Notes under the pieces: generated by a model
Databases searched by the model: none
What the model saw: only the letters and a program-made list of their open reading frames with translations
Told to the model about the DNA's origin: nothing
Shown here: positions 26,901 to 34,880 of the stretch, piece by piece
Layout: each line of letters opens with the position of its first letter
How positions within the stretch are numbered: the first letter of the stretch is position 1
Made by a program: the position numbers and the translations under genes
From: Caulobacter flavus
GTDB taxonomy: Bacteria > Pseudomonadota > Alphaproteobacteria > Caulobacterales > Caulobacteraceae
NCBI RefSeq assembly: GCF_003722335.1
Contig: NZ_CP026100.1
Span: 2,082,001 to 2,146,000, forward strand
Direction of reading: 5' to 3'
DNA: 64,000 nt

Positions 26901-27895
26901 CCGCCTCCCTGTCGCCGGTCAGCATCGACGGCGGCACGCCCTCGGGCTCGGCCGAGCAGCGCTATGGCGCAAACCAGATCGTCAACGCCCGCGCCATCGT
27001 CGGCGAGTTCGCGCCGGTCTATCGCGCCGCCTCGCCGCAGAGCGCCTCGGGCGCGTCGGTGAACCTGGCCATGGAGGCCGGACCGCTGAAGGCCGACATC
27101 GGCGCCACCCCGATCGGCTTCGGCGACGTCGACGTGGCCGGCGGGCTGACCTTCTCGCCGCGCCTGGGCGCCAGCGGCCAGGGCAAGGCCTGGATCGAGC
27201 GGCGCCCGGTCACCGACAGCGTCGTGGCCTATGCCGGCGCCCGCGACACGGTCACCGGCCAGCGCTGGGGCAGGGTGATGCGCACCGGCGGCGGGGTCAG
27301 CCTGTCCTACGACGACGGCGCCTCGGGCCTCTACGGCGACGCCAGCTACAGCCACTACGACGGCGAGCATGTGGCCGACAACGACAGCTACCAGGTCAAT
27401 CTGGGCGGCTACATCCGGCCCTACCGCCGGGGCGAGACGCAGGTGCAGGTCGGCTTCAACCTCAACCAGCAGGGCTTCGACAACAACCAGAACTTCTTCA
27501 GCCTGGGGCACGGCGGCTATTTCAGCCCCAAGACCTTCACCAGCCTGACCGCGCCGATCAGCGTCACGGCCAGGCAGGGCGCGTGGAAGTTCAAGGGCGC
27601 GGTCGCCCCCGGCTACCAGACCTACAACCAGGCGGGCGCGGCCTATTTCCCGATGGATCCGGCCCTGCAGGGCGAGCTGACGACCCTGGCCCAGGCCGAT
27701 GCGGACGTGTTCCCGCGCTATCTGGCCCAGAGCGCCAGCGGCTTCGGGATCTCGGGCGGGCTGTCGGCCGACTACCAGTTCCGGCCCGGCGCCAGCATCG
27801 GCGGGGCGGTCAACTTCAACACCTTCGGCGTCTACAACGAGACTGCGGTCAGCGTGGGCGTGAAGCAGATCCTCGGCGGAGACGGCGGCCGATGA
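23933..27895 (+). CDS. bcsC: Cellulose export outer-membrane protein with TPR scaffold
   Basis: 1320 residues, starting at a GTG that overlaps the bcsAB stop (GTGA). The signal peptide ends at AEA-QTGG. Residues about 35-830 are TPR repeats (for example FWSQKGRKDLAADAYKRALA, ANQLWANGDLSGANAAFESA, VYLDGKMYDEAAQAYGVLLR) spanning the periplasm. An Ala/Pro/Gly-rich linker (about 830-930) leads to the BcsC C-terminal beta-barrel (about 950-1320), with repeated Gly-Tyr strands (YGDASYSHYDGEH, QVGFNLNQQGFDNNQ). The barrel forms the outer-membrane channel for the glucan. Length matches the family. Confidence 0.94.
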   Translation: MKTLRRMSVEAALAAILMAGGTATVAEAQTGGAAVSALVRQGDFWSQKGRKDLAADAYKRALAADPNNAAAKRGLAALDAPQRPGASAPAAGGGDLARARGLAQKGDSAAAAAAYRQAFGGANPPDALALEYYQTLAGAPGGVAQAQTGLRALAARKPGDQNVQLALGQALTYREGTRREGVALLARLAGGGGAVSGKAASAWRQALTWMDENPRNADLFGDYLAARPNDAEISRKLAAAKVAPKASAAAPVDPSAGDRARGFQALQAGEVAEAERRFQAALSRRSTDADALGGLGLVRLQAQQFSEAADLLTRAGRASPASAGRWKEALTSARFYSGLQTAQAALDQGQAAKAEQTLRPLTAQTYPDRLLASNLLAESLRRQGKAAEAEGVYRQILAAAPTQAEAQQGLVQVLLDQGRTAEAETAAAASPALQPDASGQNPLRGRIDHERANQLWANGDLSGANAAFESALASAPSDPWVRLDFARFLAGQGEVQAAEGLMSQVAAGSSPEQIHAAAVFADQQGRPSEALTLLNRAPVGRMTPEMTALRGRLEIDAAIDQARQGGSVAQLRGLAARPGLSVDAEGRLASALYDLGDRQTALSIAQRALVEGVTEAPAGYDGMVAVLAKAGCDAEAAAIIRQAATRAGSSPEGTRAVADLTATLGAERADRLRQNGDLASAFDVLSAAFAVAPKNTRLLAPLGRVYLDGKMYDEAAQAYGVLLRAKPGDKEALIGLADASAGRGDVAGARRTLAQAIAASPRDADLYLASARVERQAGNERGALEALRTAKLLRERRPTFGSGLDAVLAPGGSNASSGGGLGPNPFTSGGVPARASVLPVAASRYDLMGSAAAAPLLGVDTASGGDDLAGVLAPAAPAPAASYAATGERNFAGVAFPFTGRNGRAGEAASPRPAATVAPAPGNPFVAPAARDPVVGDIDRQIAEITARTAAQVSGSAQIRARSGEAGLGRLHELSASASASANLGEARFTASLSPVSIDGGTPSGSAEQRYGANQIVNARAIVGEFAPVYRAASPQSASGASVNLAMEAGPLKADIGATPIGFGDVDVAGGLTFSPRLGASGQGKAWIERRPVTDSVVAYAGARDTVTGQRWGRVMRTGGGVSLSYDDGASGLYGDASYSHYDGEHVADNDSYQVNLGGYIRPYRRGETQVQVGFNLNQQGFDNNQNFFSLGHGGYFSPKTFTSLTAPISVTARQGAWKFKGAVAPGYQTYNQAGAAYFPMDPALQGELTTLAQADADVFPRYLAQSASGFGISGGLSADYQFRPGASIGGAVNFNTFGVYNETAVSVGVKQILGGDGGR

Positions 27896-28365
27896 GCGCC
27901 AGCGAGTTCGATCCCCGGTCCAAGGACCTCGGCTACCTGCGCCGGCGGCGGGTCAGCGGTCAGTGGGCGCCGTTCCTGGCCTCGCTGGCCGACGAGCTGG
28001 CGGCCGTCGCCGACCAGGGCGCGGTCAAGCGCTTCCTGTGCGCCACGGGCGAGCGGATGGCCCGCAGCCACGCCCTGCCCAGGCTCGAGACCCTGGACGA
28101 GCTGGAAGCCCGCCTGAACGAGATTCTCGACGGCATGGACTGGGGCTGGGTGCAGCTCGCGGCGGCCGACGACCACATCCTCATCACCCATGGGGCCTGT
28201 CCGAATGTTCTCGAAGACGACGCCCGGCGGGCCTGGCCGCCGCTCATGGCCGAGGTTCTGGCGGGCGCTTACGGCGCCTGGCTGGCGGCCCAGGGCAGCC
28301 CCGGCGGGACCACGACCTGCCGTGATCCCCTGGCTTCGCCGCTGGTGTTCGAGCACCGGGTCTAG
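27892..28365 (+). CDS. bcsD: Cellulose synthase subunit D
   Basis: 157 residues, the family's usual size (about 156 in acetic-acid bacteria). ATG overlaps the bcsC stop (ATGA). It shows the expected features of BcsD: a helical middle (FLASLADELAAVADQGAVKR, ETLDELEARLNEILDGMDWG) and the conserved strand region (GWVQLAAADDHILITHGACP). BcsD is a cytoplasmic ring-forming protein that lines up synthase complexes so that crystalline cellulose ribbons form. Its presence puts this operon in the BcsD-containing class. The last 44 bp overlap the presumed bcsZ start. Confidence 0.88.
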   Translation: MSASEFDPRSKDLGYLRRRRVSGQWAPFLASLADELAAVADQGAVKRFLCATGERMARSHALPRLETLDELEARLNEILDGMDWGWVQLAAADDHILITHGACPNVLEDDARRAWPPLMAEVLAGAYGAWLAAQGSPGGTTTCRDPLASPLVFEHRV

Positions 28366-29374
28366 GCTGCTGATGGCGATGCTGGTCGCATCCGGAGGCA
28401 ACGCCTGCGCGCGGCCGCCGGACGGCTGGACCCAGTTCAAGGCCGCCTACGTGCAGCCCGACGGCCGCACGATCGATCCCGAGAACGGCGGCGTCAGCCA
28501 CAGCGAGAGCCAGGGCTGGACCATGCTGCTGGCCGAGGGCCACGGCGACCGCGAGGCCTTCGACAAGGCCTGGGGCTGGACCCGCGCCAATCTGGTGCGC
28601 AAGAACGCGCCGCTGCTGGCCTGGCGCTACGACCCGCGCTCCCGCCCCGCCGTCGCCGACGAGAACAACGCGTCGGACGGCGACATCCTGGCCGCCTGGG
28701 CCCTGCTTCGGGCCGGGCGGCGCTGGAAGGACGACGGCTACCTGGCCGCCTCCAGGGCCATGCGCGAGGCGGTGGCCGAGCGCCTGGTGGTCGAGGTCGG
28801 CGGCCGCACCGTGCTGCTGCCCGGCCTGGAGGGCTTTCGCTCGCCCGCCGGGATCGTCACCAACCCGTCCTATTTCGTCCTGCCGGCCCTGCAGGACTTC
28901 GCCGTCGAGGACGGCCCTGCGGCGCCTTGGCGCACCCTGGTCGCCGACGGGGTGAAACTGGCCCGCGAGGGGCGGTTCGGCGCTCAGAAACTGCCTCCGG
29001 ACTGGCTTCTGGTGCGCGCCGACGGCGGCCTGGCCTTAGCGCCTGAAAAACCTCCGCTATTCGGTTTCGACGCCATTCGCGTGCCCCTCTACCTGGCCTG
29101 GGGAGGAGAAGATTCGCTGGCGCGCGACACCGCCGCGTATTGGCGCGGAAAGATTCAAGCCCAAAAAGCGCCACCGGCATGGGTCAATATGTCCGACGGT
29201 CATGAAGCCGACTTTCCGCTATCTGGCGGGGGTGTCGCCATCGCCGCCCTGGCGCTGGACGACCCGTCGATCCAGGCGCTGCGGGGAGCGTCGCAAGACC
29301 GCACGTACTACTCTTCCGCCCTTGTCCTGCTCGCCGAGATGGCGGGCCGGGAGAAGGGCGGCAAACGACCTTAA
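28322..29374 (+). CDS. bcsZ: Periplasmic endoglucanase, glycoside hydrolase family 8
   Basis: 350 residues if it starts at the GTG at 28322, which gives a normal signal peptide ending in NACA-RPPDG; an ATG at 28373 would leave too short a leader. GH8 motifs: VSHSESQGWTMLLA (acid Glu) and NNASDGDILAAWALL (Asp), matching YSEGQSYGM and ASDxD of E. coli BcsZ. It trims beta-1,4-glucan in the periplasm and is required for normal cellulose export. The start lies inside bcsD, so expression is probably coupled. The last 33 bp before the next gene carry no promoter. Confidence 0.92.
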   Translation: MIPWLRRWCSSTGSRLLMAMLVASGGNACARPPDGWTQFKAAYVQPDGRTIDPENGGVSHSESQGWTMLLAEGHGDREAFDKAWGWTRANLVRKNAPLLAWRYDPRSRPAVADENNASDGDILAAWALLRAGRRWKDDGYLAASRAMREAVAERLVVEVGGRTVLLPGLEGFRSPAGIVTNPSYFVLPALQDFAVEDGPAAPWRTLVADGVKLAREGRFGAQKLPPDWLLVRADGGLALAPEKPPLFGFDAIRVPLYLAWGGEDSLARDTAAYWRGKIQAQKAPPAWVNMSDGHEADFPLSGGGVAIAALALDDPSIQALRGASQDRTYYSSALVLLAEMAGREKGGKRP

Positions 29375-29406
29375 CCCCGTGCCGCGTTCGCGGTGGAGCC
29401 GATGCC

Positions 29407-29733
29407 ATGGCTGGCGACGTCAATCGTCTGTTCTCGATGATCAACCAGGCGAACCTGCCCTACCAGGTGTTCGAGCAGGTCTTCGACGACGTCGTGCCGG
29501 CGGTCGAGGCCAAGGCCGCCCTCAGCGAGGGCGAGGCCATGGCGCTGGCCCTGCGCAACGTCTTCGGCTGCCCGCCGGCCGCCAACGAGGATGCGGTGAC
29601 CGTCGAGTCCGGCTTCCTGAAAGCCTACTGCGAACCGACCCCGCCGCCCGCGCCGGCGGCCGCGCCCGTCGCCGCCAAGCCGGCCGGCGCGCGCCTGGAC
29701 GACATCTTCCGCCGCATGCTCCCGACGGCCTAG
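29407..29733 (+). CDS. Small Pro/Ala-rich accessory protein of the cellulose operon
   Basis: 108 residues, 32 bp after bcsZ, same strand, so part of the operon. Residues 1-70 are a compact helical domain (NRLFSMINQANLPYQVFEQV, EGEAMALALRNVFG), followed by a Pro/Ala linker (about 75-95, PTPPPAPAAAPVAA) and a short amphipathic C-terminal helix LDDIFRRMLPTA. A disordered linker ending in a short LDDIFxRL-like helix recalls the small cellulose accessory proteins that dock onto BcsD or the synthase (BcsH/CcpA, BcsP types). No sequence family could be assigned with certainty; the role is inferred from position and layout. Confidence 0.65.
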   Translation: MAGDVNRLFSMINQANLPYQVFEQVFDDVVPAVEAKAALSEGEAMALALRNVFGCPPAANEDAVTVESGFLKAYCEPTPPPAPAAAPVAAKPAGARLDDIFRRMLPTA

Positions 29734-29780
29734 GAGCCTTCGGCTCCACGCGCGGACACATTCTCGCCGCACGTGGCGGC

Positions 29781-29918
29781 CCCACCTAAGAGCGGCGCAC
29801 CGACCCGTTGAGTTTAAAGGGGCGGCGCAATTCGCCAACTTAACGCCCCAAACTAAGAGCGGCGCAATTAGGCCGCTGACCACCTAACACCGCCGCAACA
29901 GCGAGCTTTAAGGGCGGC
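29781..29918 (+). repeat. Array of short TAA-centred repeats, left edge of the island
   Basis: Members: CCCACCTAAGAGCGGCGCA (29781-29799), CCAAACTAAGAGCGGCGCA (29848-29866; 17 of 19 identical), ACCACCTAACACCGCCGCA (29879-29897), GCCAACTTAACGCCCC (29834-29849), plus a weaker GAGCTTTAAGGGCGGC (29903-29918). All point the same way. Such spaced copies at an island edge look like binding sites for a TnsB/MuA-type transposase. An inverted copy (17 of 19) is at 32670-32688. Confidence 0.7.
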
Positions 29919-29922
29919 TTCA

Positions 29923-32084
29923 CTATATTGCGACGATAAGGCTATCCTTCCCTGCAAAGAGCGCGACGATCTCATCGGTCGGCCGGGACATACCGGCCTC
30001 TCGGCGCCAATGGCGAACGCCCGTATCTCTGATCGCCTTAGGCAAGCTTAGGATGGGCCTTCGCTCGACGGTAAGGTCAATGATGGGCTCGGCGCGAGAC
30101 GCAACCTCGGTCACCGCCGGACCTTGATCAATGTCCGCGGCCAGAGAAACCTCACGGAACAGATCCGACAGCTCGGAGTCGCTAGGATCGGGCGGTAGGA
30201 ACAAGTCCCGCGTCAACTGGCGCTTTCGCTCGATCAGCGCGTTGAGGCGAAGATCGAAGCTAGCTTCGCGAATAGCGGGATCAGGATGCACGGCGAGCGG
30301 CAAATGGACATGCACATCCTTGCCCTGGCCGATGCGGAACACCCGATCCGTAGCCTGATCCTCAACCGCAGGATTCCACCAACGCGATAGATGGATAACG
30401 TGATTGGCGGAGGTGAGCGTCAGACCCACCCCACCCGCCTTGGGCGACAAGATCATCACGTCGAAGCGATCGCGATTTTGCTGGAAGCTGGTGACCATGG
30501 CCTGACGCTTTGGTCCGGGCACTGAGCCATTGATCCGCATGGGCGCGCCTGGGAGGCCGAAACGCGTCTGGATCAGGCCGGCCAAGCGCTCCTGCATGGC
30601 CAGATCCTCGATGAAGATCAGCGCCTTTTCGCGTTGAGCAGCCACCTTGTCCAAAATACCAAGCGTATGGCCTAGGCGGGCGGAATCGCGAGCGTAGAGG
30701 TCTAGATCGGTCGGTGCCTGTCTTGGGTCGAGCGGATGAAGCGAGACCCCTCGCAGTGCGGCCAGCGTGGACAGCATGCTGCCCTTGCCCATGTTTCCGC
30801 CCGACGCCGCAGCTGCGGCACGCAGAACCAAATCGCGATATGCGGCGGCTTGGACTGGCGGCATTTCCACGGAGGCGGTGTGGATATGCTTGGTGGGCAT
30901 CCCCTCCAGTGCTTCGCTTTTCAGGCGACGCAGCATGTAGGCGGGCTTCCCCGCCCCCCCCTCGGTAAGCTGCCGCTTGAGACCTGCCAAGGCGACTCCA
31001 TCATCCGCCGGGTGGCGTCGCTCGAAATCACGACTTGCCCCGAGAAGCCCGGGTGTCAGCACGTCCATTATGGACCACAGATCCTGCAGGCGGTTTTCGA
31101 CCGGGGTGCCGGTCATGCCCAAACAGAAGCTTGCGTTCAGCGCCTTGGCTGCGCGCGTCATCTGGCTGGTCGGATTTTTCAGCTTTTGGATTTCGTCATA
31201 GACGATCAAACCAAAGCGCGTACGCGCGAAGCTAAAATGATAGTCGCGCAAGGTCTCGTAGGTAGTGAGCACCACGCCAGCTTCACGCCAATTCTCGGCC
31301 TTGAGCGCAGCACGGCCGGTCTCGATGTCCCGACCGCCGAAACTGTCCTCGTCGCGCAAAGTTTTCAGGTCTGACCCGAAGGCCGGGACCAAGGGCCCCA
31401 GACAAGGCCTATCAAGATGCTTGAGAATCTCATCGCGCCAGGTGCCCAGGAGGCCTGTTGGAGCTACGATCAGGAAAGGTGCCTGCGAGCGACGCCCCGC
31501 CTGAGCCTCTTCTTGAAGCCAAGCCATGAAGGCGATCGCCTGCAAGGTCTTCCCAAGCCCCATGTCATCGGCGAGCAGCGCTCCTGGCCTTTTTGCGTGG
31601 ACGTTCTGCGCAAGCCAGTCCAACCCATGTCGTTGGTGGGGCTTTAGCGTTGCACGCAAACGGCTGGGAATGGCGACCGGGGTGGGCGCCTCCGGCACTT
31701 CATCATCGGGATCTTGCTCGAGCGGGAGCGGCGCGTATTCGACTTCTTCGAAATTCTCCCGAACGATCAGGAAGAGCTTTCCCTGACCCTGCCCATCCCA
31801 AACAGCTCCGTCCTCGCTAAACTCGAGCGTCGTGTCCGTGCTGTCGATCGCGAAGGGAGCCAGGCTCCGGACGGCCTCGACCATCTGTTCGCTGATAGGT
31901 AGCTCCGCTGGCGGCGGCGCGCCGCCTTCGGCGACCGAGGCCAGGAATTCGCCGATGGCCGCTGAGGGAGAGCCCGCGACCAGGGCCGCCTCAACTTGAT
32001 TGGTGACGGTGCGAACATCTTTGGGAGCGATCGTGAAGTAGTCTTCGCCCACCCGGAGCCCGAAGCGCTCCGGCGTCAACGAGC
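29923..32084 (-). pseudogene. SNF2-family helicase, 5'-truncated
   Basis: The reading frame is open but family-like sequence only begins at about 32085 (LTPERFGLRVGEDYF); everything upstream is antisense to an hsdR fragment. What remains is about 720 residues with a complete two-domain SNF2 motor: LKPHQRHGLDWLAQ, Walker A LADDMGLGKT, Walker B LIVYDEIQKLKN (DEIQ rather than DEAH), MTGTPVENRLQDLWSI, and the C-terminal LSPKAGGVGLTLTSANHVIH and DQATDRVFRIGQG. SNF2 motors of this type occur in defence systems such as Zorya (ZorD) and DISARM (DrmD), but the N-terminus that would tell is gone. An internal start could still yield a shortened protein. Confidence 0.8.
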
Positions 32085-32464
32085 CGCTGACGGCTAGGGA
32101 CCTGTCGGAACTTGAACGTATCTTCCTCCAGGCCGGGGTCGCCGAGCCTGAGGACCTTGATCGCGTTCGAACGGAAGGCGGGCTGGGCCTGTTCGTCCGG
32201 TCACTCGTCGGCCTCGACCGCGAGGCGGCCAAGGCGGCCTTCGCCGCTTTCATGGATGGCCGTGCGCTGTCAGCGAGCCAGATCGAATTCCTGAACATGG
32301 TCATCGAGCACCTGACCGAGCGGGGCCAGATGGATGCCGACTTGCTCTACGAAAGCCCGTTCACCGACTTCGACCCCCTAGGTGTGTCGGGGATCTTCAG
32401 CCTCGCCGATCAGACGGAGGTGATCGCCATCCTCGATGAGGTAAGGCGGCGGGCAGCTGCCTGA
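32078..32464 (+). pseudogene. C-terminal fragment of type I restriction subunit HsdR
   Basis: From the junction with the SNF2 fragment a frame runs without a start: NEPLTARDLSELERIF, then GGLGLFVRSLVGLDREAA, ALSASQIEFLNMVIEHLTER, MDADLLYESPFTDFDP, ending in EVIAILDEVRRRAAA and TGA. This is the C-terminal helical domain of EcoEI-type HsdR proteins, which contacts the methyltransferase core. The nuclease and helicase domains are missing and no hsdM or hsdS is nearby, so it is a relic of a lost type I system. An internal ATG at 32252 is unlikely to be a real start. Confidence 0.85.
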
Positions 32465-32669
32465 CCCCCGACTTTATCACGATGCCAAGGTAATTTCCGC
32501 GAACTACCAGGCCCTGGCTCTCGCGTTTCCGTCGCGGGGAGCAAACCTTAGCAGGTCAGTGCCGCAATTGGCGACTGGCACCGATAGGCCACTGTGGTGA
32601 CCGGCCGACAGCAGATGCCAACGTCCGCGATGAGTCACTCGCTGCCAGAGGCTCATCCTGTGACGCGCC

Positions 32670-32837
32670 TGCGCCACTCTTAGCTGGGATTGCGCCAGTT
32701 CTAAGTGGTTTCTGTCGGGACCACTTAACGCGGTCTTCGTAAGGCATTGATTTTTATGAAGAGGCGAGAATCGACAACTTAGGGCCACCACTTAACGCTG
32801 GCCACCAAAGGGATGTGGACAACTTAAAACTGGCCCA
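32670..32837. repeat. Second array of TAA-centred repeats, mixed orientation
   Basis: Minus-oriented members: TGCGCCACTCTTAGCTGGG (32670-32688; reverse complement matches 29781-29799 at 17 of 19) and TGCGCCAGTTCTAAGTGGT (32691-32709). Plus-oriented members: ACCACTTAACGCGG (32720-32733), GACAACTTAGGGCCACC (32773-32789), ACCACTTAACGCTGGCC (32787-32803) and GGACAACTTAAAACTGGCCC (32817-32836). The second and third form a palindrome, TAAGTGGT-N10-ACCACTTA. Read as transposase sites they would be two abutting ends; they could also be operator or centromere sites for the nearby HTH and ParB-like proteins. Confidence 0.65.
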
Positions 32838-32865
32838 AAGCCGACAACAGCCTTCGGAGCGTCGC

Positions 32866-33246
32866 TCAATGGACTCGCAACTCGTCGATGGCGTGGACCA
32901 ATGCGTCGAGCTGGTCTCGCAATCCTAGGATCCCAGCGACCGGCAACAGCGCCTGGCGGCCGGATAGTTCGAGCACGGTTCCGAACACAGCGTCCGAGTG
33001 GCGGACGAGGGCGACGAGGTTCTCGCCGCTGGGGCCGTTACGCCCCTCGAACCAGTTGCGAACCGTCCGCTCATTCGCCGCGGTGATGCGCCCCACTTCT
33101 TTGCGCGCCGAGGGAGACTCGCCCCACTCCGACAGCATGGCCATGGCGATCGACACGGCGAACGGCCGGTCATCATGCCCACTCTCGGCGTGAAAAGATT
33201 TTCCTTTTTTGGACTGAAAATTTCGGTCCATTTTCTGAAAAGACAT
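32866..33246 (-). CDS. Small HTH regulator divergent from the serine recombinase
   Basis: 126 residues. A basic N-terminus is followed by an HTH-like stretch (VGRITAANERTVRNWFEGRN, then GPSGENLVALVRHSDAVF), resembling the DNA-binding part of XRE/Cro-like proteins. AGGAG lies 8 bp before the ATG. It is divergent from the recombinase with a 68-bp gap and could repress that promoter; the repeat array just beyond its stop may be related. Beyond the HTH nothing is recognised. Confidence 0.65.
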   Translation of the reverse strand: MSFQKMDRNFQSKKGKSFHAESGHDDRPFAVSIAMAMLSEWGESPSARKEVGRITAANERTVRNWFEGRNGPSGENLVALVRHSDAVFGTVLELSGRQALLPVAGILGLRDQLDALVHAIDELRVH

Positions 33247-33314
33247 TCACTCGCTCCTGCGCCTACGCTGGCTCCAGCAAGACCTTTCGGCTCAAGCCAG
33301 GCGTGGTGTGAGTG

Positions 33315-34880
33315 ATGTTGCAGGCAGGTGCGAGCAACGAAGCGGTGATCGAGCGCAAGATCATGCGCGCCGCCCAATATGTGCGCATGAGCACTGAGCA
33401 TCAGCGCTACAGCACCAGTAATCAGGAAGACGCCATTGCCCAGTACGCTGGCCGGCGCGGCTTCGAGATCGTCCGCACATACGCCGATGAGGGAAAGAGT
33501 GGCCTGCGCCTCGATGGCCGCCAAGCGCTCCAGCAGTTGATCGCCGACGTCCGCGCTGGGGCCGCCGACTTTGAGGCAATCCTGGTCTACGACGTCAGCC
33601 GCTGGGGCCGTTTTCAGGACGCCGACGAGAGCGGCTTCTATGAGTATGTGTGTCGCGAAGCCGGCATCTCCGTCCACTACTGCGCCGAGCAGTTTGAGAA
33701 CGACGGCAGCCTCAGCTCCACAATCATAAAAAGCATGAAGCGTGCCATGGCTGGTGAGTATAGCCGCGAGCTCTCGGTCAAGGTCTTCAGCGGCCAATGC
33801 CGCCTCATCACCCTAGGCTTTCGGCAAGGCGGCCCCGCAGGCTTCGGCCTGCGCCGCCAGCTGGTCGATGAACACCGCACACCCAAGGCAGAGCTCTCCC
33901 GCGGTGAGCACAAGAGTCTGCAGACCGATCGCGTTGTGCTTCGCCCCGGCCCGCCCGAGGAGATCGAGGTCGTGCGGCGTCTGTATCGGATGTTCGTGCT
34001 GCAGCGGCGGTCAGAGAGCGAGATCGCCGCGCTGCTGAACGCCGAGGGCCTGGTAACCGATCTCGGCCGGCCGTGGACGCGGGGCGTCGTCCATCAGATC
34101 CTGACCAACGAAAAGTACATCGGCAACAACGTCTACAATCGCGTCTCCTTCAAGCTGAAGGCCAAGCGCGTCACTAACGACCCCGACATGTGGGTGCGCG
34201 CCGACGGCGCCTTCGAGAGCATCGTCGAGCCCGACTTCTTCGAGGCAGCCCAGCGGATCATTTTTGATCGCAGTCGTCGGTTCACCGATCAACAGCTTCT
34301 GGAGCAGCTATCGGCCCTACTCAGCCAGCGTGGCTGGCTCTCGGGCTTGGTGATCGACGAGATCGAGGGCATGCCGTCGAGCTCGACGTTCCGGCATCGT
34401 TTCGGCAGCCTACTTCGCGCTTATCAACTGGTCGGGTTCTCGCCAACGCGAGACTATCGATACATCGAGACGAACCGCGCGCTGAGAGCCCTACATCCGG
34501 AAGTCGTGGCCGGCGCGATCAACAACATCCGCGCCGCCGGCGCCAGCGTCGAGCGCGACCAGCACACCGACCTTCTGCACATCAACAGCGAGTTCACCGC
34601 CTCGCTGGTTATCGTGCGCTGCCAGTTGACGACGGCCGGAAGCCTGCGCTGGAAGGTGCGCCTCGATCAGGGCCTGCGGCCGGACATCACCATCGCGGCC
34701 AGGATGGAAGCCGATAATACTACGGTCCGGGACTACTACCTGCTCCCGTGGATCGATCTGGGCGCAGCGCCGAACCTGAAGCTCGCGCCCTACAATCACG
34801 TGGGGCTGGACGCCTATCGCTTCGATGATCTCGACGGGTTCGTCGATTTGACCCGGCGCACGGCGCTGCGTGCAGCATGA
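33315..34880 (+). CDS. Large serine recombinase
   Basis: 521 residues. The N-terminal resolvase domain (about 20-165) has the nucleophile in YVRMSTEHQRYS (Ser about 25) and the conserved EILVYDVSRWGRFQD with its arginine. A recombinase domain follows (about 185-290, SEIAALLNAEGLVTDLGRPW, LTNEKYIGNNVYNR), then a long C-terminal part with no clear zinc-ribbon cysteines. Large serine recombinases integrate or excise elements at specific att sites. A GTG directly precedes the ATG used here; neither has a strong ribosome site. The stop overlaps the parB-like start (ATGA), so the three genes form one transcript. Confidence 0.92.
   Translation: MLQAGASNEAVIERKIMRAAQYVRMSTEHQRYSTSNQEDAIAQYAGRRGFEIVRTYADEGKSGLRLDGRQALQQLIADVRAGAADFEAILVYDVSRWGRFQDADESGFYEYVCREAGISVHYCAEQFENDGSLSSTIIKSMKRAMAGEYSRELSVKVFSGQCRLITLGFRQGGPAGFGLRRQLVDEHRTPKAELSRGEHKSLQTDRVVLRPGPPEEIEVVRRLYRMFVLQRRSESEIAALLNAEGLVTDLGRPWTRGVVHQILTNEKYIGNNVYNRVSFKLKAKRVTNDPDMWVRADGAFESIVEPDFFEAAQRIIFDRSRRFTDQQLLEQLSALLSQRGWLSGLVIDEIEGMPSSSTFRHRFGSLLRAYQLVGFSPTRDYRYIETNRALRALHPEVVAGAINNIRAAGASVERDQHTDLLHINSEFTASLVIVRCQLTTAGSLRWKVRLDQGLRPDITIAARMEADNTTVRDYYLLPWIDLGAAPNLKLAPYNHVGLDAYRFDDLDGFVDLTRRTALRAA

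Noticed and set aside
29923..32304. Treating the full 793-codon SNF2 frame as an intact protein
   Set aside because: The first 75 or so codons are antisense to an HsdR fragment and look nothing like the N-terminus of a helicase.
32252..32464. A stand-alone 70-residue gene
   Set aside because: It is the tail of an HsdR fragment whose frame stays open and family-like upstream of this ATG.
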